The translations under genes were made by a program, and so were the position numbers. 64,000 nucleotides of DNA from Nguyenibacter vanlangensis (GTDB taxonomy: Bacteria > Pseudomonadota > Alphaproteobacteria > Acetobacterales > Acetobacteraceae). Positions 34,991-43,772 of the stretch are shown here, piece after piece. The stretch spans positions 320,001 through 384,000 of the forward strand of contig NZ_CP152276.1 in NCBI RefSeq assembly GCF_038719015.1, written 5' to 3'. The notes below the pieces were generated by a model. The model was not told the DNA's origin and did not search any database. It saw nothing but the letters and a program-made list of their open reading frames with translations. Numbering within the stretch: the stretch's first letter is position 1; every line of letters starts with the position of its first letter.

Positions 34991-36187
34991 TCACCTGACG
35001 GAATTGGAATGCGCGCCCATCCGTACCAGGATGGCCAGCAGCGCGGCGACGGTTCCCAGAATGGTGACGGCGCCCCATCCCCCCATGTGCCAGACCCAGG
35101 TGGCCACCGCCGAACCGATGGCGCCGCCGAGGAACATGCCGGTCATGAAGATCGTGTTCAGGCGGCTGCGCGCCTGCGGACGCAGGGCGAAGACGACATG
35201 CTGGTGCGAGACCAGGGCGCCCTGAACCCCCAGGTCGAGCATGATGACGCCGACGACAAGACCCGCCAGGCCGTTCCACAGGCCGAAGATCAGCCACGCC
35301 AGCACGGTCAGCAGGGCGCCGGCCGAAATGGCCCAGTGGGGGCCGTGGCGATCGGCGACGCGTCCGGCAAGCGGCGCGGCGAAGACGCCGACGGCCCCGA
35401 CAATTCCGAACAGACCGGCGATATCGGGGCCCATGTGAAAGGCGGGTTCCTGCAGGTGCAGGGCAAGAATGGTCCAGAATGCGGTAAAGGACGCGAAAAG
35501 TGCCGCTTGTGCGGCCGTGGCCCGCCGCAATACGGGTTCGTCCCGCCAGAGATGAAAGAGAGATTTCAACGCAAACCCATACCCGATATCCGCCTGCGGA
35601 TGCTTGCGGGGGAGGACGACGAGCATGAGGCCGGCCGCGACCAGGGCCATCGGCACCCCCAGCCAGAACATCTGGCGCCAGCCGAAATGCGCGGCGACAA
35701 ACCCCGCCAATGTGCGGCTGAGCAATATGCCGGACAGCAATCCGCTCATGACCGTTCCGACGGTGCGGCCGCGCTGTTCGGGCGTCGCCAGCGACGCGGC
35801 GAAGGGGACGATCTGCTGGGCGACCGTGGCGGCCGCCCCCAGCAAGGCCGAAGCCACGACAAGCAGCCCCGCCGTGGGGGCCATGGCGGAAACGATCAGG
35901 ACCGTGGCCAGGGCGATGAACTGCGCGACGATCAGGCGACGGCGATCCAGCAGATCGCCCAGCGGCACCAGCAATACAAGACCGAATGCGTATCCGAGCT
36001 GCGTGGCGGTGGGAATCAGCGCGGGCGCCCCGGAGGACGGGAAGGCGTTTTCGATGACGCCAAGCATCGGCTGGTTATAATAGATATTGGCGACCGCGAT
36101 CCCCGCGGCGGCGGCCATCGAGAACGTGACGGCCCGTCCGATCGGAACGGACAGGATCGACGGCGATAAGGTCTGTGCGTGGCTCAT
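34991..36187 (-). CDS. MFS transporter, DHA1-like exporter family
   Basis: A 398-residue carrier with 12 predicted membrane segments: AAAAGIAVANIYYNQPMLGV (TM1), QLGYAFGLVLLVPLGDLLDR (TM2), RRRLIVAQF loop motif, RGRTVGTVMSGLLSGILLSR (motif C region, TM5). It resembles the YnfM/YdhP-like drug:H+ antiporter group of exporters. The substrate is unknown. ATG 36187 is used, and one four codons upstream is possible. It lies downstream of the pirin pseudogene on the same strand but separated by a strong hairpin, so it is probably transcribed on its own. Confidence 0.87.
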   Translation of the reverse strand: MSHAQTLSPSILSVPIGRAVTFSMAAAAGIAVANIYYNQPMLGVIENAFPSSGAPALIPTATQLGYAFGLVLLVPLGDLLDRRRLIVAQFIALATVLIVSAMAPTAGLLVVASALLGAAATVAQQIVPFAASLATPEQRGRTVGTVMSGLLSGILLSRTLAGFVAAHFGWRQMFWLGVPMALVAAGLMLVVLPRKHPQADIGYGFALKSLFHLWRDEPVLRRATAAQAALFASFTAFWTILALHLQEPAFHMGPDIAGLFGIVGAVGVFAAPLAGRVADRHGPHWAISAGALLTVLAWLIFGLWNGLAGLVVGVIMLDLGVQGALVSHQHVVFALRPQARSRLNTIFMTGMFLGGAIGSAVATWVWHMGGWGAVTILGTVAALLAILVRMGAHSNSVR

Positions 36188-36232
36188 GGATGACGGCATT
36201 CCCCGAGTGGCTTGATATTGGGTGGTTTGATC

Positions 36233-36256
36233 TATGCATGGCCGTATGCATGGCCG
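36233..36256. repeat. two tandem 12-base repeats upstream of the MFS gene
   Basis: TATGCATGGCCG occurs twice in a row, 46 bases before the MFS start codon. Each copy contains the palindrome ATGCAT. It may be a regulator site or a small slippage duplication. Confidence 0.5.
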
Positions 36257-36278
36257 AAGGACGTCTCGGCCATGGCTG

Positions 36279-36312
36279 ACCATCGCCGCGGCGTTGCCTG
36301 CGCGGCGATGGT
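36279..36312 (-). terminator. hairpin terminator after the pirin gene
   Basis: ACCATCGCCGCG and CGCGGCGATGGT form a perfect 12-base stem with a 10-base loop, 36 bases beyond the pirin stop. No T tract is present, but the stem is strong. Confidence 0.55.
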
Positions 36313-36347
36313 CTTGGCCCTTCAGGCAGGGTCCTTCAGATGGCCGG

Positions 36348-37045
36348 TCAGGCGGCGTCGACCAGGACGATTTCGGCGTCCTCCAGGGCGGTGACGCGCA
36401 GGGTGTCGGTTTTTGAGATTGCGGCGCCGTCGCGGGCATTGACCCGCACGCCGTCGATCTCGACCGCGCCCGTGGCGGGCACCAGATAGGCGAAGCGCTC
36501 GGTGCCCAGGACATACTCGACGGTCTGGCCGGCCTTCAGCGTCGCGCCCAGAACGCGGGCATCGGTGCGGATCGGCAGCGCGTCGGCATCGCTGTCATAG
36601 CCCGAAGCCAGGGTGACGAAATGACCGGCCCGGTTCTCCCTGGGGAACGGACGCGCGCCCCAGCTTGGCGCCTTGCCGTGCCCGGTGGGGATGATCCAGA
36701 TCTGGAAGATCTGGGTCTCGCCGGGTTCCAGGTTGTATTCGCTGTGCGTGATGCCGGTACCGGCGGACATCACCTGCACATCGCCGGCCTCGGTGCGGCC
36801 CTTGTTGCCAGATTGTCCTGGTGGGTGATCGCGCCCTTGCGGACATAGGTGATGATTTCCATGTCGCGGTGCGGATGGGCGGGAAAGCCCGTGCCCGGCG
36901 CGATGGTGTCGTCGTTCCAGACCCGCAGATTGCCCCAATGCACGCGCTCGGGGTCGCGATATTCCGCGAAGGAGAAATGATGTTTCGCCTTCAGCCAGCC
37001 ATGATCGGCTCCGCCCAGGCTGTCGAATGATCTGACGTCTATCAT
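36348..37045 (-). pseudogene. pirin family protein, single-base frameshift
   Basis: Residues 1-76 (IDVRSFDSLGGADHGWLKAK, GTGFPAHPHRDMEIITYVRK) are in one frame. The remainder (GNKGRTEAGDVQVMSAGTGI, THSEYNLEPGETQIFQIWII) is in another. The frames join if one G is added at CTGG/GCAACAAG (minus strand, near 36808), which would give DNLGNKGRTEAG and a normal 232-residue pirin with both cupin domains and the HPHRD metal ligands. Either the gene is broken or the base is a sequencing error. Pirins are iron cupins, some with quercetinase activity or stress-response roles. Confidence 0.87.
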
Positions 37046-37188
37046 GTGATGCCTCCCGGCCGTATTGGCCTGCTACACGAAAAGAGATAGATCGCGGCGA
37101 TCATCGTTTAAATGGAAATGACGGAAATGCATTGATTCCAAAAGATGCATGATCGAATGCCATGGATTTCCGGCCCCAGAAACGCCAA

Positions 37189-37218
37189 GCGCCGCGCGAC
37201 CCATGGGTCACGCGGCGC
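37189..37218 (-). terminator. hairpin after the alpha/beta hydrolase gene
   Basis: GCGCCGCGCGACCC and GGGTCACGCGGCGC pair over about 13 of 14 positions with a very short loop, 24 bases after the hydrolase stop on the minus strand. It probably ends the wrbA-hydrolase transcript. Confidence 0.6.
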
Positions 37219-37241
37219 AAGCCCGATGACTGGCGATTGCC

Positions 37242-38063
37242 TTATCCGCGGATGAAGGCCAGCAGGTCCTGGTTGACCAGGTCCTTATGCGTCGTGCAGG
37301 TCGCGTGCGGCGCGCCGGGATAGATCTTGAACTGCGCGCCCGGCACGATCCTGGCCGCCAGCGCGGCGGTGGGGGCAAGCGGCACCGTCTGATCATCGTC
37401 GCCATGGATGATCAGGGTCGGCACGCGGATATCGGCCATTTCCTTGCGGAAATCGGTTTCCGAGAACGCGGTGACGCAGTCGATGGTACCCTTGATCGAG
37501 GCCTGCAGCGCGATCTGCAGCGTCTGGGTCAGCACGCCTTTGGATACGGTGCTGTCCGGTCGGTTGGTGCCGTAGAAGATCGTGTTGAAGTCATCCAGGA
37601 ATTGCGCGCGGTCGTTGGTGATTCCGGCACGGATGGCGTCGAATATCTCCGCCGGCACGCCGTCGGGATGGTCGTCGGTCCTGATGAAGAAGGGCGTGAC
37701 CGCACTGATCAGGACCAGCTTGGAAACCCGGCTGTCGCCGTGGCGGGTGATATAGCGCACGATATCCCCGCCCCCCATCGAGAAGCCCACCAGGACGATG
37801 TCCCGCAGGTCCAGATGGTCGATCAGTTGGGCGATATCGTCGGCAAAGGTGTCGTAATCATAGCCGGTCCAGGGTTGGCTCGACCGGCCGAAGCCCCGCC
37901 GGTCGAAGGCGATGGCGCGATAGCCGTTCTGGGCCAGATGCAGCATCTGATGGTCCCACATGTCGGCGCTGAGCGGCCAGCCATGGCTGAACAGGACCGG
38001 CTGTCCCGTGCCCCAGTCCTTGTAATAGATTTCCGTGCCGTCACGTGTTGTCAGGATGGTCAT
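37242..38063 (-). CDS. alpha/beta hydrolase, non-heme chloroperoxidase/esterase type
   Basis: A 273-residue alpha/beta hydrolase: oxyanion region LFSHGWPLSADMWDHQML, nucleophile in VLVGFSMGGGDIVRY (Ser ~95), acid in LIIHGDDDQTVPL and His in YPGAPHATCTTH. This is the pattern of bacterial non-heme chloroperoxidases/arylesterases. In vivo these act as esterases or perhydrolases. It follows wrbA by 37 bases on the same strand, so both are probably one stress-related transcript. Confidence 0.9.
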   Translation of the reverse strand: MTILTTRDGTEIYYKDWGTGQPVLFSHGWPLSADMWDHQMLHLAQNGYRAIAFDRRGFGRSSQPWTGYDYDTFADDIAQLIDHLDLRDIVLVGFSMGGGDIVRYITRHGDSRVSKLVLISAVTPFFIRTDDHPDGVPAEIFDAIRAGITNDRAQFLDDFNTIFYGTNRPDSTVSKGVLTQTLQIALQASIKGTIDCVTAFSETDFRKEMADIRVPTLIIHGDDDQTVPLAPTAALAARIVPGAQFKIYPGAPHATCTTHKDLVNQDLLAFIRG

Positions 38064-38100
38064 GGCGGGTCTTTCTCGCATTCTGGAGGGAAGGGGGAAA

Positions 38101-38700
38101 TCAGTCAGCAAGCTTGGCGGCAAGCTGTGCGACGCGCTGGCCGAGGAAATGCGCGCCATCGCGTTCGTTGGCACTGACCGCGCGGGAACCATCGCCGGCG
38201 GCGATGGTGGTCGCGCCATAGGGCGCACCGCCGGTGATCTCGTCCAGGCGCATCTGGCCCTGGAAATTATAAGGCAGTCCGCTGATGACCATCCCATGAT
38301 GCAGCAGGTTGGTGATGATCGAGAACAGGGTGGTTTCCTGCCCCCCATGCTGTGTCGCCGTCGAGGTGAACGCCGCGCCGACCTTGCCGATCAGCGCGCC
38401 CTTGAACCACAAGCTGCCGGTCTGGTCCCAGAAGGCAGCCATCTGCGACGCCATGCGCCCGAAGCGGGTCGGCGCACCGACGATGATGGCGTCATAGGCT
38501 TCGAGATCGGCGGGAGTCGCGACCGGCGCGGCCTGGTCCAGCTTGAAATGGTTCGCGCGGGCGATGTCCTCCGGCACGGTCTCGGGCACGCGCTTGATAT
38601 CGGCTTGCGCTCCCGCCGCCCGGGCTCCTTCGGCAACTGCCTCGGCCATCGTCTCCATATGGCCATATGTCGAATAGTAAAGAACAAGAACCTTGGTCAT
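38101..38700 (-). CDS. wrbA: NAD(P)H:quinone oxidoreductase WrbA
   Basis: A 199-residue flavodoxin-like FMN protein: phosphate-binding loop [20 protein letters not shown], then [44 protein letters not shown] and [17 protein letters not shown]. All are WrbA signatures at normal length. It reduces quinones by two electrons and limits redox cycling. It is first in a likely operon with the hydrolase and lies downstream of the glutathionyl-hydroquinone reductase gene, another quinone detoxification enzyme. Confidence 0.95.
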   Translation of the reverse strand: MTKVLVLYYSTYGHMETMAEAVAEGARAAGAQADIKRVPETVPEDIARANHFKLDQAAPVATPADLEAYDAIIVGAPTRFGRMASQMAAFWDQTGSLWFKGALIGKVGAAFTSTATQHGGQETTLFSIITNLLHHGMVISGLPYNFQGQMRLDEITGGAPYGATTIAAGDGSRAVSANERDGAHFLGQRVAQLAAKLAD

Positions 38701-38908
38701 TTCTCTTCTCCTGACGGAACGGCGCCGGACGATGGCGATTGGCGTCTAAGGACGTGTTATCCCAGGTGCCGGGGTGCAAAAACAAAAATGAAAGAAAGTA
38801 TTTGTTTCCGTTTTTTATCCGAAGCGCGGAAAGGCGGCAGCCCGCATGCGTCGCCGCATGGCCGACGGAAGGCGCCTTGTACCGATCCCCACCCGTATCG
38901 CCGGATAT

Positions 38909-39889
38909 TCAGCCGAGCGCTGCGCGGTTTGGCGGGCTGTCCAGATCCAGCACCGGTCCCGCCGGGACCACGCCGTGAGGATTTATCGATCGGTGGCTCT
39001 GGTAATAATGGTTCTTGATGTGCGTGAAATTCACCGTGCCGGCGACCCCGGGGGTCTGGTACATGTCGCGCAGATACGCCGAAAGATGCGGATAATCCGC
39101 GATCCGGCGCAGATTGGTCTTGAAATGGCCGACATAGACGGCATCGAAGCGGATGAGCGTGGTGAACAGGCGGATATCGGCCTCGGTCATGGTCGGCCCG
39201 ACCAGCCAGCGCCGCCGCGACAATCGTGCCTCCAGCCAGTCCAGCGTGTCGAACAGCGGCAGGATCGCGTCGTCATAGGCTGACTGGGTGGTTGCGAAAC
39301 CGCTTTTGTATACGCCGTTATTGACCGTGTCATAGATGCGGGCATTGATCCGATCGATCTCGGGACGCAGCGCCTGCGCATAGAAATCGCCAGGTGCCGC
39401 GCCGATCCCGTCGAAGGCGCTGTTGAACATCCGGATGATCTCGGACGATTCATTGCTGACGATCGTCCCGCGTGCCTTGTCCCACAGGACGGGCACCGTG
39501 ACGCGTCCGCTATAGCGGGGCGCGGCGGCGGTATAGATCTGGTGAAGAAAGGCCGCGCCGAAAAGCGGATCGGGCACCACGCCCGGCGCCGCGGCGAAGG
39601 TCCAGCCGTGCTCCAGCATCAGCCAATGGACGACCGACACGGAAATCATCCCTTCCAGCCCCTTGAAGGCGCGCATGATCAGCGTGCGGTGCGCCCAGGG
39701 ACAGGCAAGGGAGACATAGAGATGGTAGCGTCCGGCCTCGGCCACGAAGCCCCCGCCGCCCGACAGGCCGGGACGCCCATCCGCGGTGATCCAGTTGCGA
39801 AAGGCGGCGTCTGTGCGGACGAATCGACCGCCGGTCGACGACGTGTCGTACCAGACGTCACGCCATTGTCCTTCAACGAGCATGCCCAT
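38909..39889 (-). CDS. glutathionyl-hydroquinone reductase (GST Xi class, YqjG/EcM4-like)
   Basis: A 326-residue GST-like enzyme. The catalytic Cys is in YVSLACPWAHRTLIMRAFKG (~60), the GSH-binding part is VPVLWDKARGTIVSNESSEI, and the C-terminal helical domain has GPTMTEADIRLFTTLIRFDA and NFTHIKNHYYQSHRSINPHG, hallmarks of the family. It reduces glutathionyl-hydroquinones to hydroquinones. The ATG at 39889 (MGMLVEGQW) gives the usual N-terminus. It fits with wrbA and pirin in a quinone/redox stress block. Confidence 0.92.
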   Translation of the reverse strand: MGMLVEGQWRDVWYDTSSTGGRFVRTDAAFRNWITADGRPGLSGGGGFVAEAGRYHLYVSLACPWAHRTLIMRAFKGLEGMISVSVVHWLMLEHGWTFAAAPGVVPDPLFGAAFLHQIYTAAAPRYSGRVTVPVLWDKARGTIVSNESSEIIRMFNSAFDGIGAAPGDFYAQALRPEIDRINARIYDTVNNGVYKSGFATTQSAYDDAILPLFDTLDWLEARLSRRRWLVGPTMTEADIRLFTTLIRFDAVYVGHFKTNLRRIADYPHLSAYLRDMYQTPGVAGTVNFTHIKNHYYQSHRSINPHGVVPAGPVLDLDSPPNRAALG

Positions 39890-40337
39890 GGATGATCTCC
39901 GGCACTCGGGTGTCGGGAGAAAGCTAGGCTTGGCCGGCCACGGTATCAATCGCGTCTGAACAGATGCCGTGTTCAGGAAAAACGGAAGACCGTAAGGCTC
40001 GCGTTGGCCGTATCATTTTGAAATAATAATATTCAAGAATGATCCGTGCCCAAGGTAGCAGGAATATGATATATAATTTTGAATAAGAAATGAATTAGGC
40101 TGGATTTGTAGACCCGGACCGATTGTGGGCCGGAATTCTTGTGGAAAGGAATATTGCGCCTGTTGCCAGTATGGCGCTGTCACAAAATCTTAAATTTGGA
40201 AAGCTCTGGAGCACCGCTTGCGGCGGCGGAGCCGGCATCGGCCGGCGGGCCGGGGCGGAATGAGGGGGACCAGGAAAAGTTTTCCCTGTTTTTCCAGGGC
40301 GACCATATGGACAGCCTTAAAGCTTCGCGCTAGGTTG
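39890..40337. other. 448-base gene-free region upstream of the pilus operon
   Basis: Divergent spacing between the glutathionyl-hydroquinone reductase and the pilus operon. It has AT-rich stretches (40010-40110) suitable for promoters on both sides. No coding frame or RNA gene was recognised. Confidence 0.5.
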
Positions 40338-40353
40338 TTAACGATTGCTTAAC
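40338..40353 (+). promoter_or_regulatory. CtrA-type binding site upstream of flp
   Basis: TTAACGATTGCTTAAC matches exactly the CtrA consensus TTAA-N7-TTAAC known from Caulobacter and other alphaproteobacteria. It lies 83 bases before the flp start codon. CtrA controls pilin genes in Caulobacter. Control here is inferred from the motif and position. Confidence 0.65.
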
Positions 40354-40435
40354 ACGCACATTGCGGGGCGTGCGTTCCCGATGTCCTTTGAATCAAGGGC
40401 TTTTGTGTTTATATAAACAAGGAAAGTGTCAAGTA

Positions 40436-40612
40436 ATGATGCAGTATCTGCAGACTCTGCTGAGTCTGAAGCGTGATCGGCGTGGCGTGACCATGCTTGA
40501 ATATGGCCTGATCGCCGCGCTTGTGGCGGTGGTCGCGATCGGCGCGCTGACAACATTGGGTACCAATCTGAGCGGCGTCTTTTCTGCTATCAGCAATAAA
40601 GTCACAAGCTGA
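40436..40612 (+). CDS. flp: Flp/Fap-type IVb pilin
   Basis: A 58-residue prepilin: basic leader ending DRRG, then VTMLEYGLIAALVAVVAIGA, the Flp motif with the conserved Glu five residues after the cleavage site. After processing it forms the pilus shaft. AAGGAAAG at 40419-40426 is the ribosome site. A weak hairpin (GTTCT...AGAAC, 40617-40638) separates it from cpaA and may help keep pilin mRNA more abundant than the rest of the operon. Confidence 0.95.
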   Translation: MMQYLQTLLSLKRDRRGVTMLEYGLIAALVAVVAIGALTTLGTNLSGVFSAISNKVTS

Positions 40613-40657
40613 TATTGTTCTCTGTGGTGGAACAGAACCGTATTCAGACGCGATTTT

Positions 40658-41167
40658 ATGTTGTGTGACATGGGGGCATGTCTGGCGCAGGGGGTGGGTG
40701 CGGGCTTCGCTCTCCTCCTGCTGTGGGCCGCTCTTCGTGATATTGCGGTGCGGTTGATTCCCGATTGGCTTGTATCGCTTGTTGCGCTGTCAAGTATTTC
40801 CCTTGCGATCATCCGGCATCATGTGCTGGCGGGATTGATATCGGGGGGAATCCTGTTTTGCCTGGGCTTTGCCTGCTGGTCGCGCGGCTGGATGGGCGGT
40901 GCGGACGTCAAGCTGCTCGGGGCGGTCGGTCTGGCGATTCAGCCTCGGCAGATCCCGGACCTGGTTCTTGCCGTGACTTTGGCGGGCGGCGTTCTGGCTG
41001 TCCTTTATCTCATGGCCCGGACCTTTGTCGCCGAACGGGACGGCGGCGCGATACCGCGGGGGCGAATCGCGCGGGTGTTGCGAATCGAGCGCTGGCGGCT
41101 CCATCGCGGATGCCCGCTTCCCTATGTGTGCGCCATCGCAGTCGGAAGCGTTATCGTTCTCCTGTAG
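40658..41167 (+). CDS. cpaA: prepilin peptidase CpaA/TadV (A24A)
   Basis: A 169-residue polytopic aspartic protease. The two catalytic Asp residues are in LRDIAVRLIPDWLV and RGWMGGADVKLLGAVGLA (GxGD-like GGAD). It lacks the methylase domain of larger PilD enzymes, as is normal for Tad systems. It removes the Flp leader and probably those of the TadE-like proteins. Second gene of the operon. Confidence 0.92.
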   Translation: MLCDMGACLAQGVGAGFALLLLWAALRDIAVRLIPDWLVSLVALSSISLAIIRHHVLAGLISGGILFCLGFACWSRGWMGGADVKLLGAVGLAIQPRQIPDLVLAVTLAGGVLAVLYLMARTFVAERDGGAIPRGRIARVLRIERWRLHRGCPLPYVCAIAVGSVIVLL

Positions 41168-41180
41168 GGCGTGACTGATC

Positions 41181-42002
41181 ATGTTTCGGCTGATTTTCTT
41201 CATTCTGATGGCTGTCGGCCTGGGTGGATTCGGGACCGTTGCATGGATCGCCACCCGGCCACCGGCGACCGCCCGGCCGGCGGCGCCCCCGACCCTGCAG
41301 ATCCTGGCGGCCGCGCGTCCTCTGGATGCGGGGAATTTGCTGAAACCCGAGGATATCATTGCGATTCGGGTGCCGCAGGGCAAGGAGGGCGCCGACGTGA
41401 CGCAGGACAGTGCCGAGGGGCGTGAGGCGCTGGCGGGTGCGATGCTGCTGCACGGCGTCGGGGCCCAGGCAATCCTTCGTTCGACCGATCTGCTGCGGCC
41501 GGGCGATCGCGGCTTTCTCGCTGCGGCGCTGCAGCCGGGCATGCGCGCGGTCACGGTCGGCGTGGACGCGATTACCGGGACAGCGGGCCTGATCTGGCCT
41601 GGCGATCATGTCGATCTGATCCTGACGCAGGCATTTGCCGGCTCGTTGCCGGCCGAACATCGCGTGGCCGCGGAAACCGTGCTGTCGAATGTCCGCGTGA
41701 TCGCGATCGATCGCCGGCTGGTGCAGGGCGCGTCGGCCAGCAACGAGCCGCAGGCCCGCACCGTGACACTCGAAGTCACGCCTGACGATGCCGAGCGTGT
41801 GTCGGTGGCGGTCCATCTGGGGCGCCTGTCGCTTTCGGTTCGCTCCGCCCAGGTCGGGCCCGTGCCCCAGCCGGCTCCGCCGGCGGCGTGGGCCGGCGAC
41901 GTTTCCGCCATATTGCATGACGACCACGCATCCGATCCGGCGGATGGTCGCTCCCTGACCCTTTACCAGGGGGGAGCGGACGGAAAGGAGATCCACTACT
42001 GA
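41181..42002 (+). CDS. cpaB: Flp pilus assembly protein CpaB/RcpC
   Basis: A 273-residue periplasmic protein with one N-terminal membrane segment (FRLIFFILMAVGLGGFGTVA), a SAF domain (~40-110, LQILAAARPLDAGNLLKPED, GDRGFLAAALQPGMRAVTVG) and the CpaB C-terminal part (GLIWPGDHVDLILTQ). It probably helps place the secretin. Its TGA overlaps the cpaC ATG (TGATG). Confidence 0.9.
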   Translation: MFRLIFFILMAVGLGGFGTVAWIATRPPATARPAAPPTLQILAAARPLDAGNLLKPEDIIAIRVPQGKEGADVTQDSAEGREALAGAMLLHGVGAQAILRSTDLLRPGDRGFLAAALQPGMRAVTVGVDAITGTAGLIWPGDHVDLILTQAFAGSLPAEHRVAAETVLSNVRVIAIDRRLVQGASASNEPQARTVTLEVTPDDAERVSVAVHLGRLSLSVRSAQVGPVPQPAPPAAWAGDVSAILHDDHASDPADGRSLTLYQGGADGKEIHY

Positions 42003-43396
42003 TGTTCGGGAAATCCCGCCTGGCCGGCGCCCTGGTGCGGATTGCGGTCGCGACCTGCCTGCCGGCCGTCGCGCCCGGCCCGGCCGCGGCGGCGCATCGC
42101 GACGAAGCCGGCCCGGTCCGGGAACGCGCGGTCAGTCTCGAGGTCGGCGCCGGCCACATGGTCACATTGCCAAGAGCGGCGGCGAAGATTTTCGTGGTCG
42201 ATCCCAAGGTCGCGCAGATACGGCCGGCCAGCGCGACCAGCATGTTCCTCTACGGCATGACGATCGGCCGGACGTCGGTCATGGCAACCGATGCCGAGGG
42301 GCACACGATCGCGCAATTCACGATCGACGTCCTGCCGTCCAGTTACGGGGCCGCGCAGGCCGAAGTCCGGATCGCCCGGCAGATGCCGGGCAGCCACATC
42401 ACGGTTCAGACCGACGCGCGTGGCCTGACGCTCAGCGGTTCGGTGGCCTCGCCGGAAGATGCGGCGCAGGCCGAAGAAATCGCCCGGGGATATCTGGCCG
42501 AAGGGCAGGGGCTGCGCAACCGCCTGTCCATCCGCTCGGCGACCCAGGTGACGCTGAGCGTCCGGATCGCGGAGATGGACCGCAACGTGGTGCGCCAGTT
42601 GGGAATCAACTGGCAGGCGGTCGGCAATATCGGCAAGGTCGGCAGTTTTCCAGCCCTGACCCTGAATGTGAACGGCAGCAGCGCTGCCTGCGTCGCGACG
42701 CGTAATCCGTTCTGCCTGGGCAGCAACGTCAATGGCGTCATCGACGCGCTGTCGCAGGACAACCTGGTCCGGATGCTGGCCGAGCCCAATCTGACGGTCA
42801 TGAGCGGACAAAGCGCCAGCTTCCAGGTGGGCGGGCAATATCCCATCCCGATGGCGCAACAGGCCGGCGCCATTTCGGTCGCCTTCAAGGATTATGGCGT
42901 CAGCCTGACCTTTTTGCCGACCGTCTTCAGCAATGGACGCATCAACCTGCATGTCGCCCCGGAAATCAGCCAGTTGAGCAACCAGAACGCGGTGTCGGTC
43001 ACGACGTCCGGATCGACGTCGGTCATTCCGGCCCTGACTGTCCGGCGGGCCGAGACGACCGTCGAGATGGGCAGCGGCGAGACATTGGCCATCGCCGGCC
43101 TGCTGGAGGATTCGACTACCGATTCAAGCAACGGCATCCCCGGCGCCGGCGACGTGCCCCTGTTGGGGGCGCTGTTTCGTTCGACGAACTTCAACCGGCA
43201 GGAAACCGAACTGGTGATCCTGGTCACGCCTTATCTCGTCCGCCCGGTGGCGAACCGGTCGCGCCTGGTCGCGCCGACCGACATGGCGGGCGTCCCGACT
43301 GAAATCGAACGTCTGCTGCTGATGCGCCAGGTCGCGCCGCGACAGCGTGCCGAGCCCGTGCAGATTCCAGGCGATGCCGGGTTCTTCGTTCAATGA
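42002..43396 (+). CDS. cpaC: outer-membrane secretin CpaC/RcpA
   Basis: A 464-residue secretin: signal peptide 1-~30; pilus-assembly N domain (LEVGAGHMVTLPRAAAKIFV, IRPASATSMFLYGMTIGRTS); a BON-like segment (~130-170); and the secretin domain (~200-420: LSVRIAEMDRNVVRQLGINW, LAEPNLTVMSGQSASFQVGG, VPLLGALFRSTNFNRQETEL, VILVTPYLV). It forms the outer-membrane channel for the pilus. Translationally coupled to cpaB. Confidence 0.93.
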   Translation: MFGKSRLAGALVRIAVATCLPAVAPGPAAAAHRDEAGPVRERAVSLEVGAGHMVTLPRAAAKIFVVDPKVAQIRPASATSMFLYGMTIGRTSVMATDAEGHTIAQFTIDVLPSSYGAAQAEVRIARQMPGSHITVQTDARGLTLSGSVASPEDAAQAEEIARGYLAEGQGLRNRLSIRSATQVTLSVRIAEMDRNVVRQLGINWQAVGNIGKVGSFPALTLNVNGSSAACVATRNPFCLGSNVNGVIDALSQDNLVRMLAEPNLTVMSGQSASFQVGGQYPIPMAQQAGAISVAFKDYGVSLTFLPTVFSNGRINLHVAPEISQLSNQNAVSVTTSGSTSVIPALTVRRAETTVEMGSGETLAIAGLLEDSTTDSSNGIPGAGDVPLLGALFRSTNFNRQETELVILVTPYLVRPVANRSRLVAPTDMAGVPTEIERLLLMRQVAPRQRAEPVQIPGDAGFFVQ

Positions 43397-43406
43397 GGAC
43401 CTGGGC

Positions 43407-43769
43407 ATGAACGCGACAATCCTGTTCCGGGCGCGCAGGGGGCTTTCGTGCGTCCTGCTGTCATGCGTCCTGCCGCTGGTCGGCGGATGTGGCACGTTGG
43501 ATCCGTATCACAAGCCTTATGCATGGCATCCGTCCGGCGCGAACGCGGCCAATCTTGCCGCCATGGTCGCCGACCCGCGCGATCTGAGGGAAGGGCATGG
43601 CGGCGAGGCGCCCGATGCGCAGGCGCCGGTCATGGCGGTCGAACGCATCAGGCTGGACAAACCCAAGGCGTTGCCGTCCACCAACGGCATTTCCGGCGTG
43701 AGCGGATCGTCGGGCAGTGGATCGGGCGGTGGATCAAGCGGGAGCCCGTCCGGCGGCGGAGGAAACTGA
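43407..43769 (+). CDS. short CpaD-like pilus lipoprotein
   Basis: A 120-residue lipoprotein: signal peptide with lipobox VGGC (Cys ~28), a core reading HPSGANAANLAAMVADPRDL, which resembles the C-terminal part of CpaD (NLAaMVadPrDL), and a Gly/Ser-rich tail (SGSSGSGSGGGSSGSPSGGG). Typical CpaD proteins are about 200 residues, so the N-terminal domain is missing. Its place between cpaC and cpaE is exactly that of cpaD. It probably pilots or stabilises the secretin. Confidence 0.75.
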   Translation: MNATILFRARRGLSCVLLSCVLPLVGGCGTLDPYHKPYAWHPSGANAANLAAMVADPRDLREGHGGEAPDAQAPVMAVERIRLDKPKALPSTNGISGVSGSSGSGSGGGSSGSPSGGGGN

Positions 43770-43772
43770 GCC

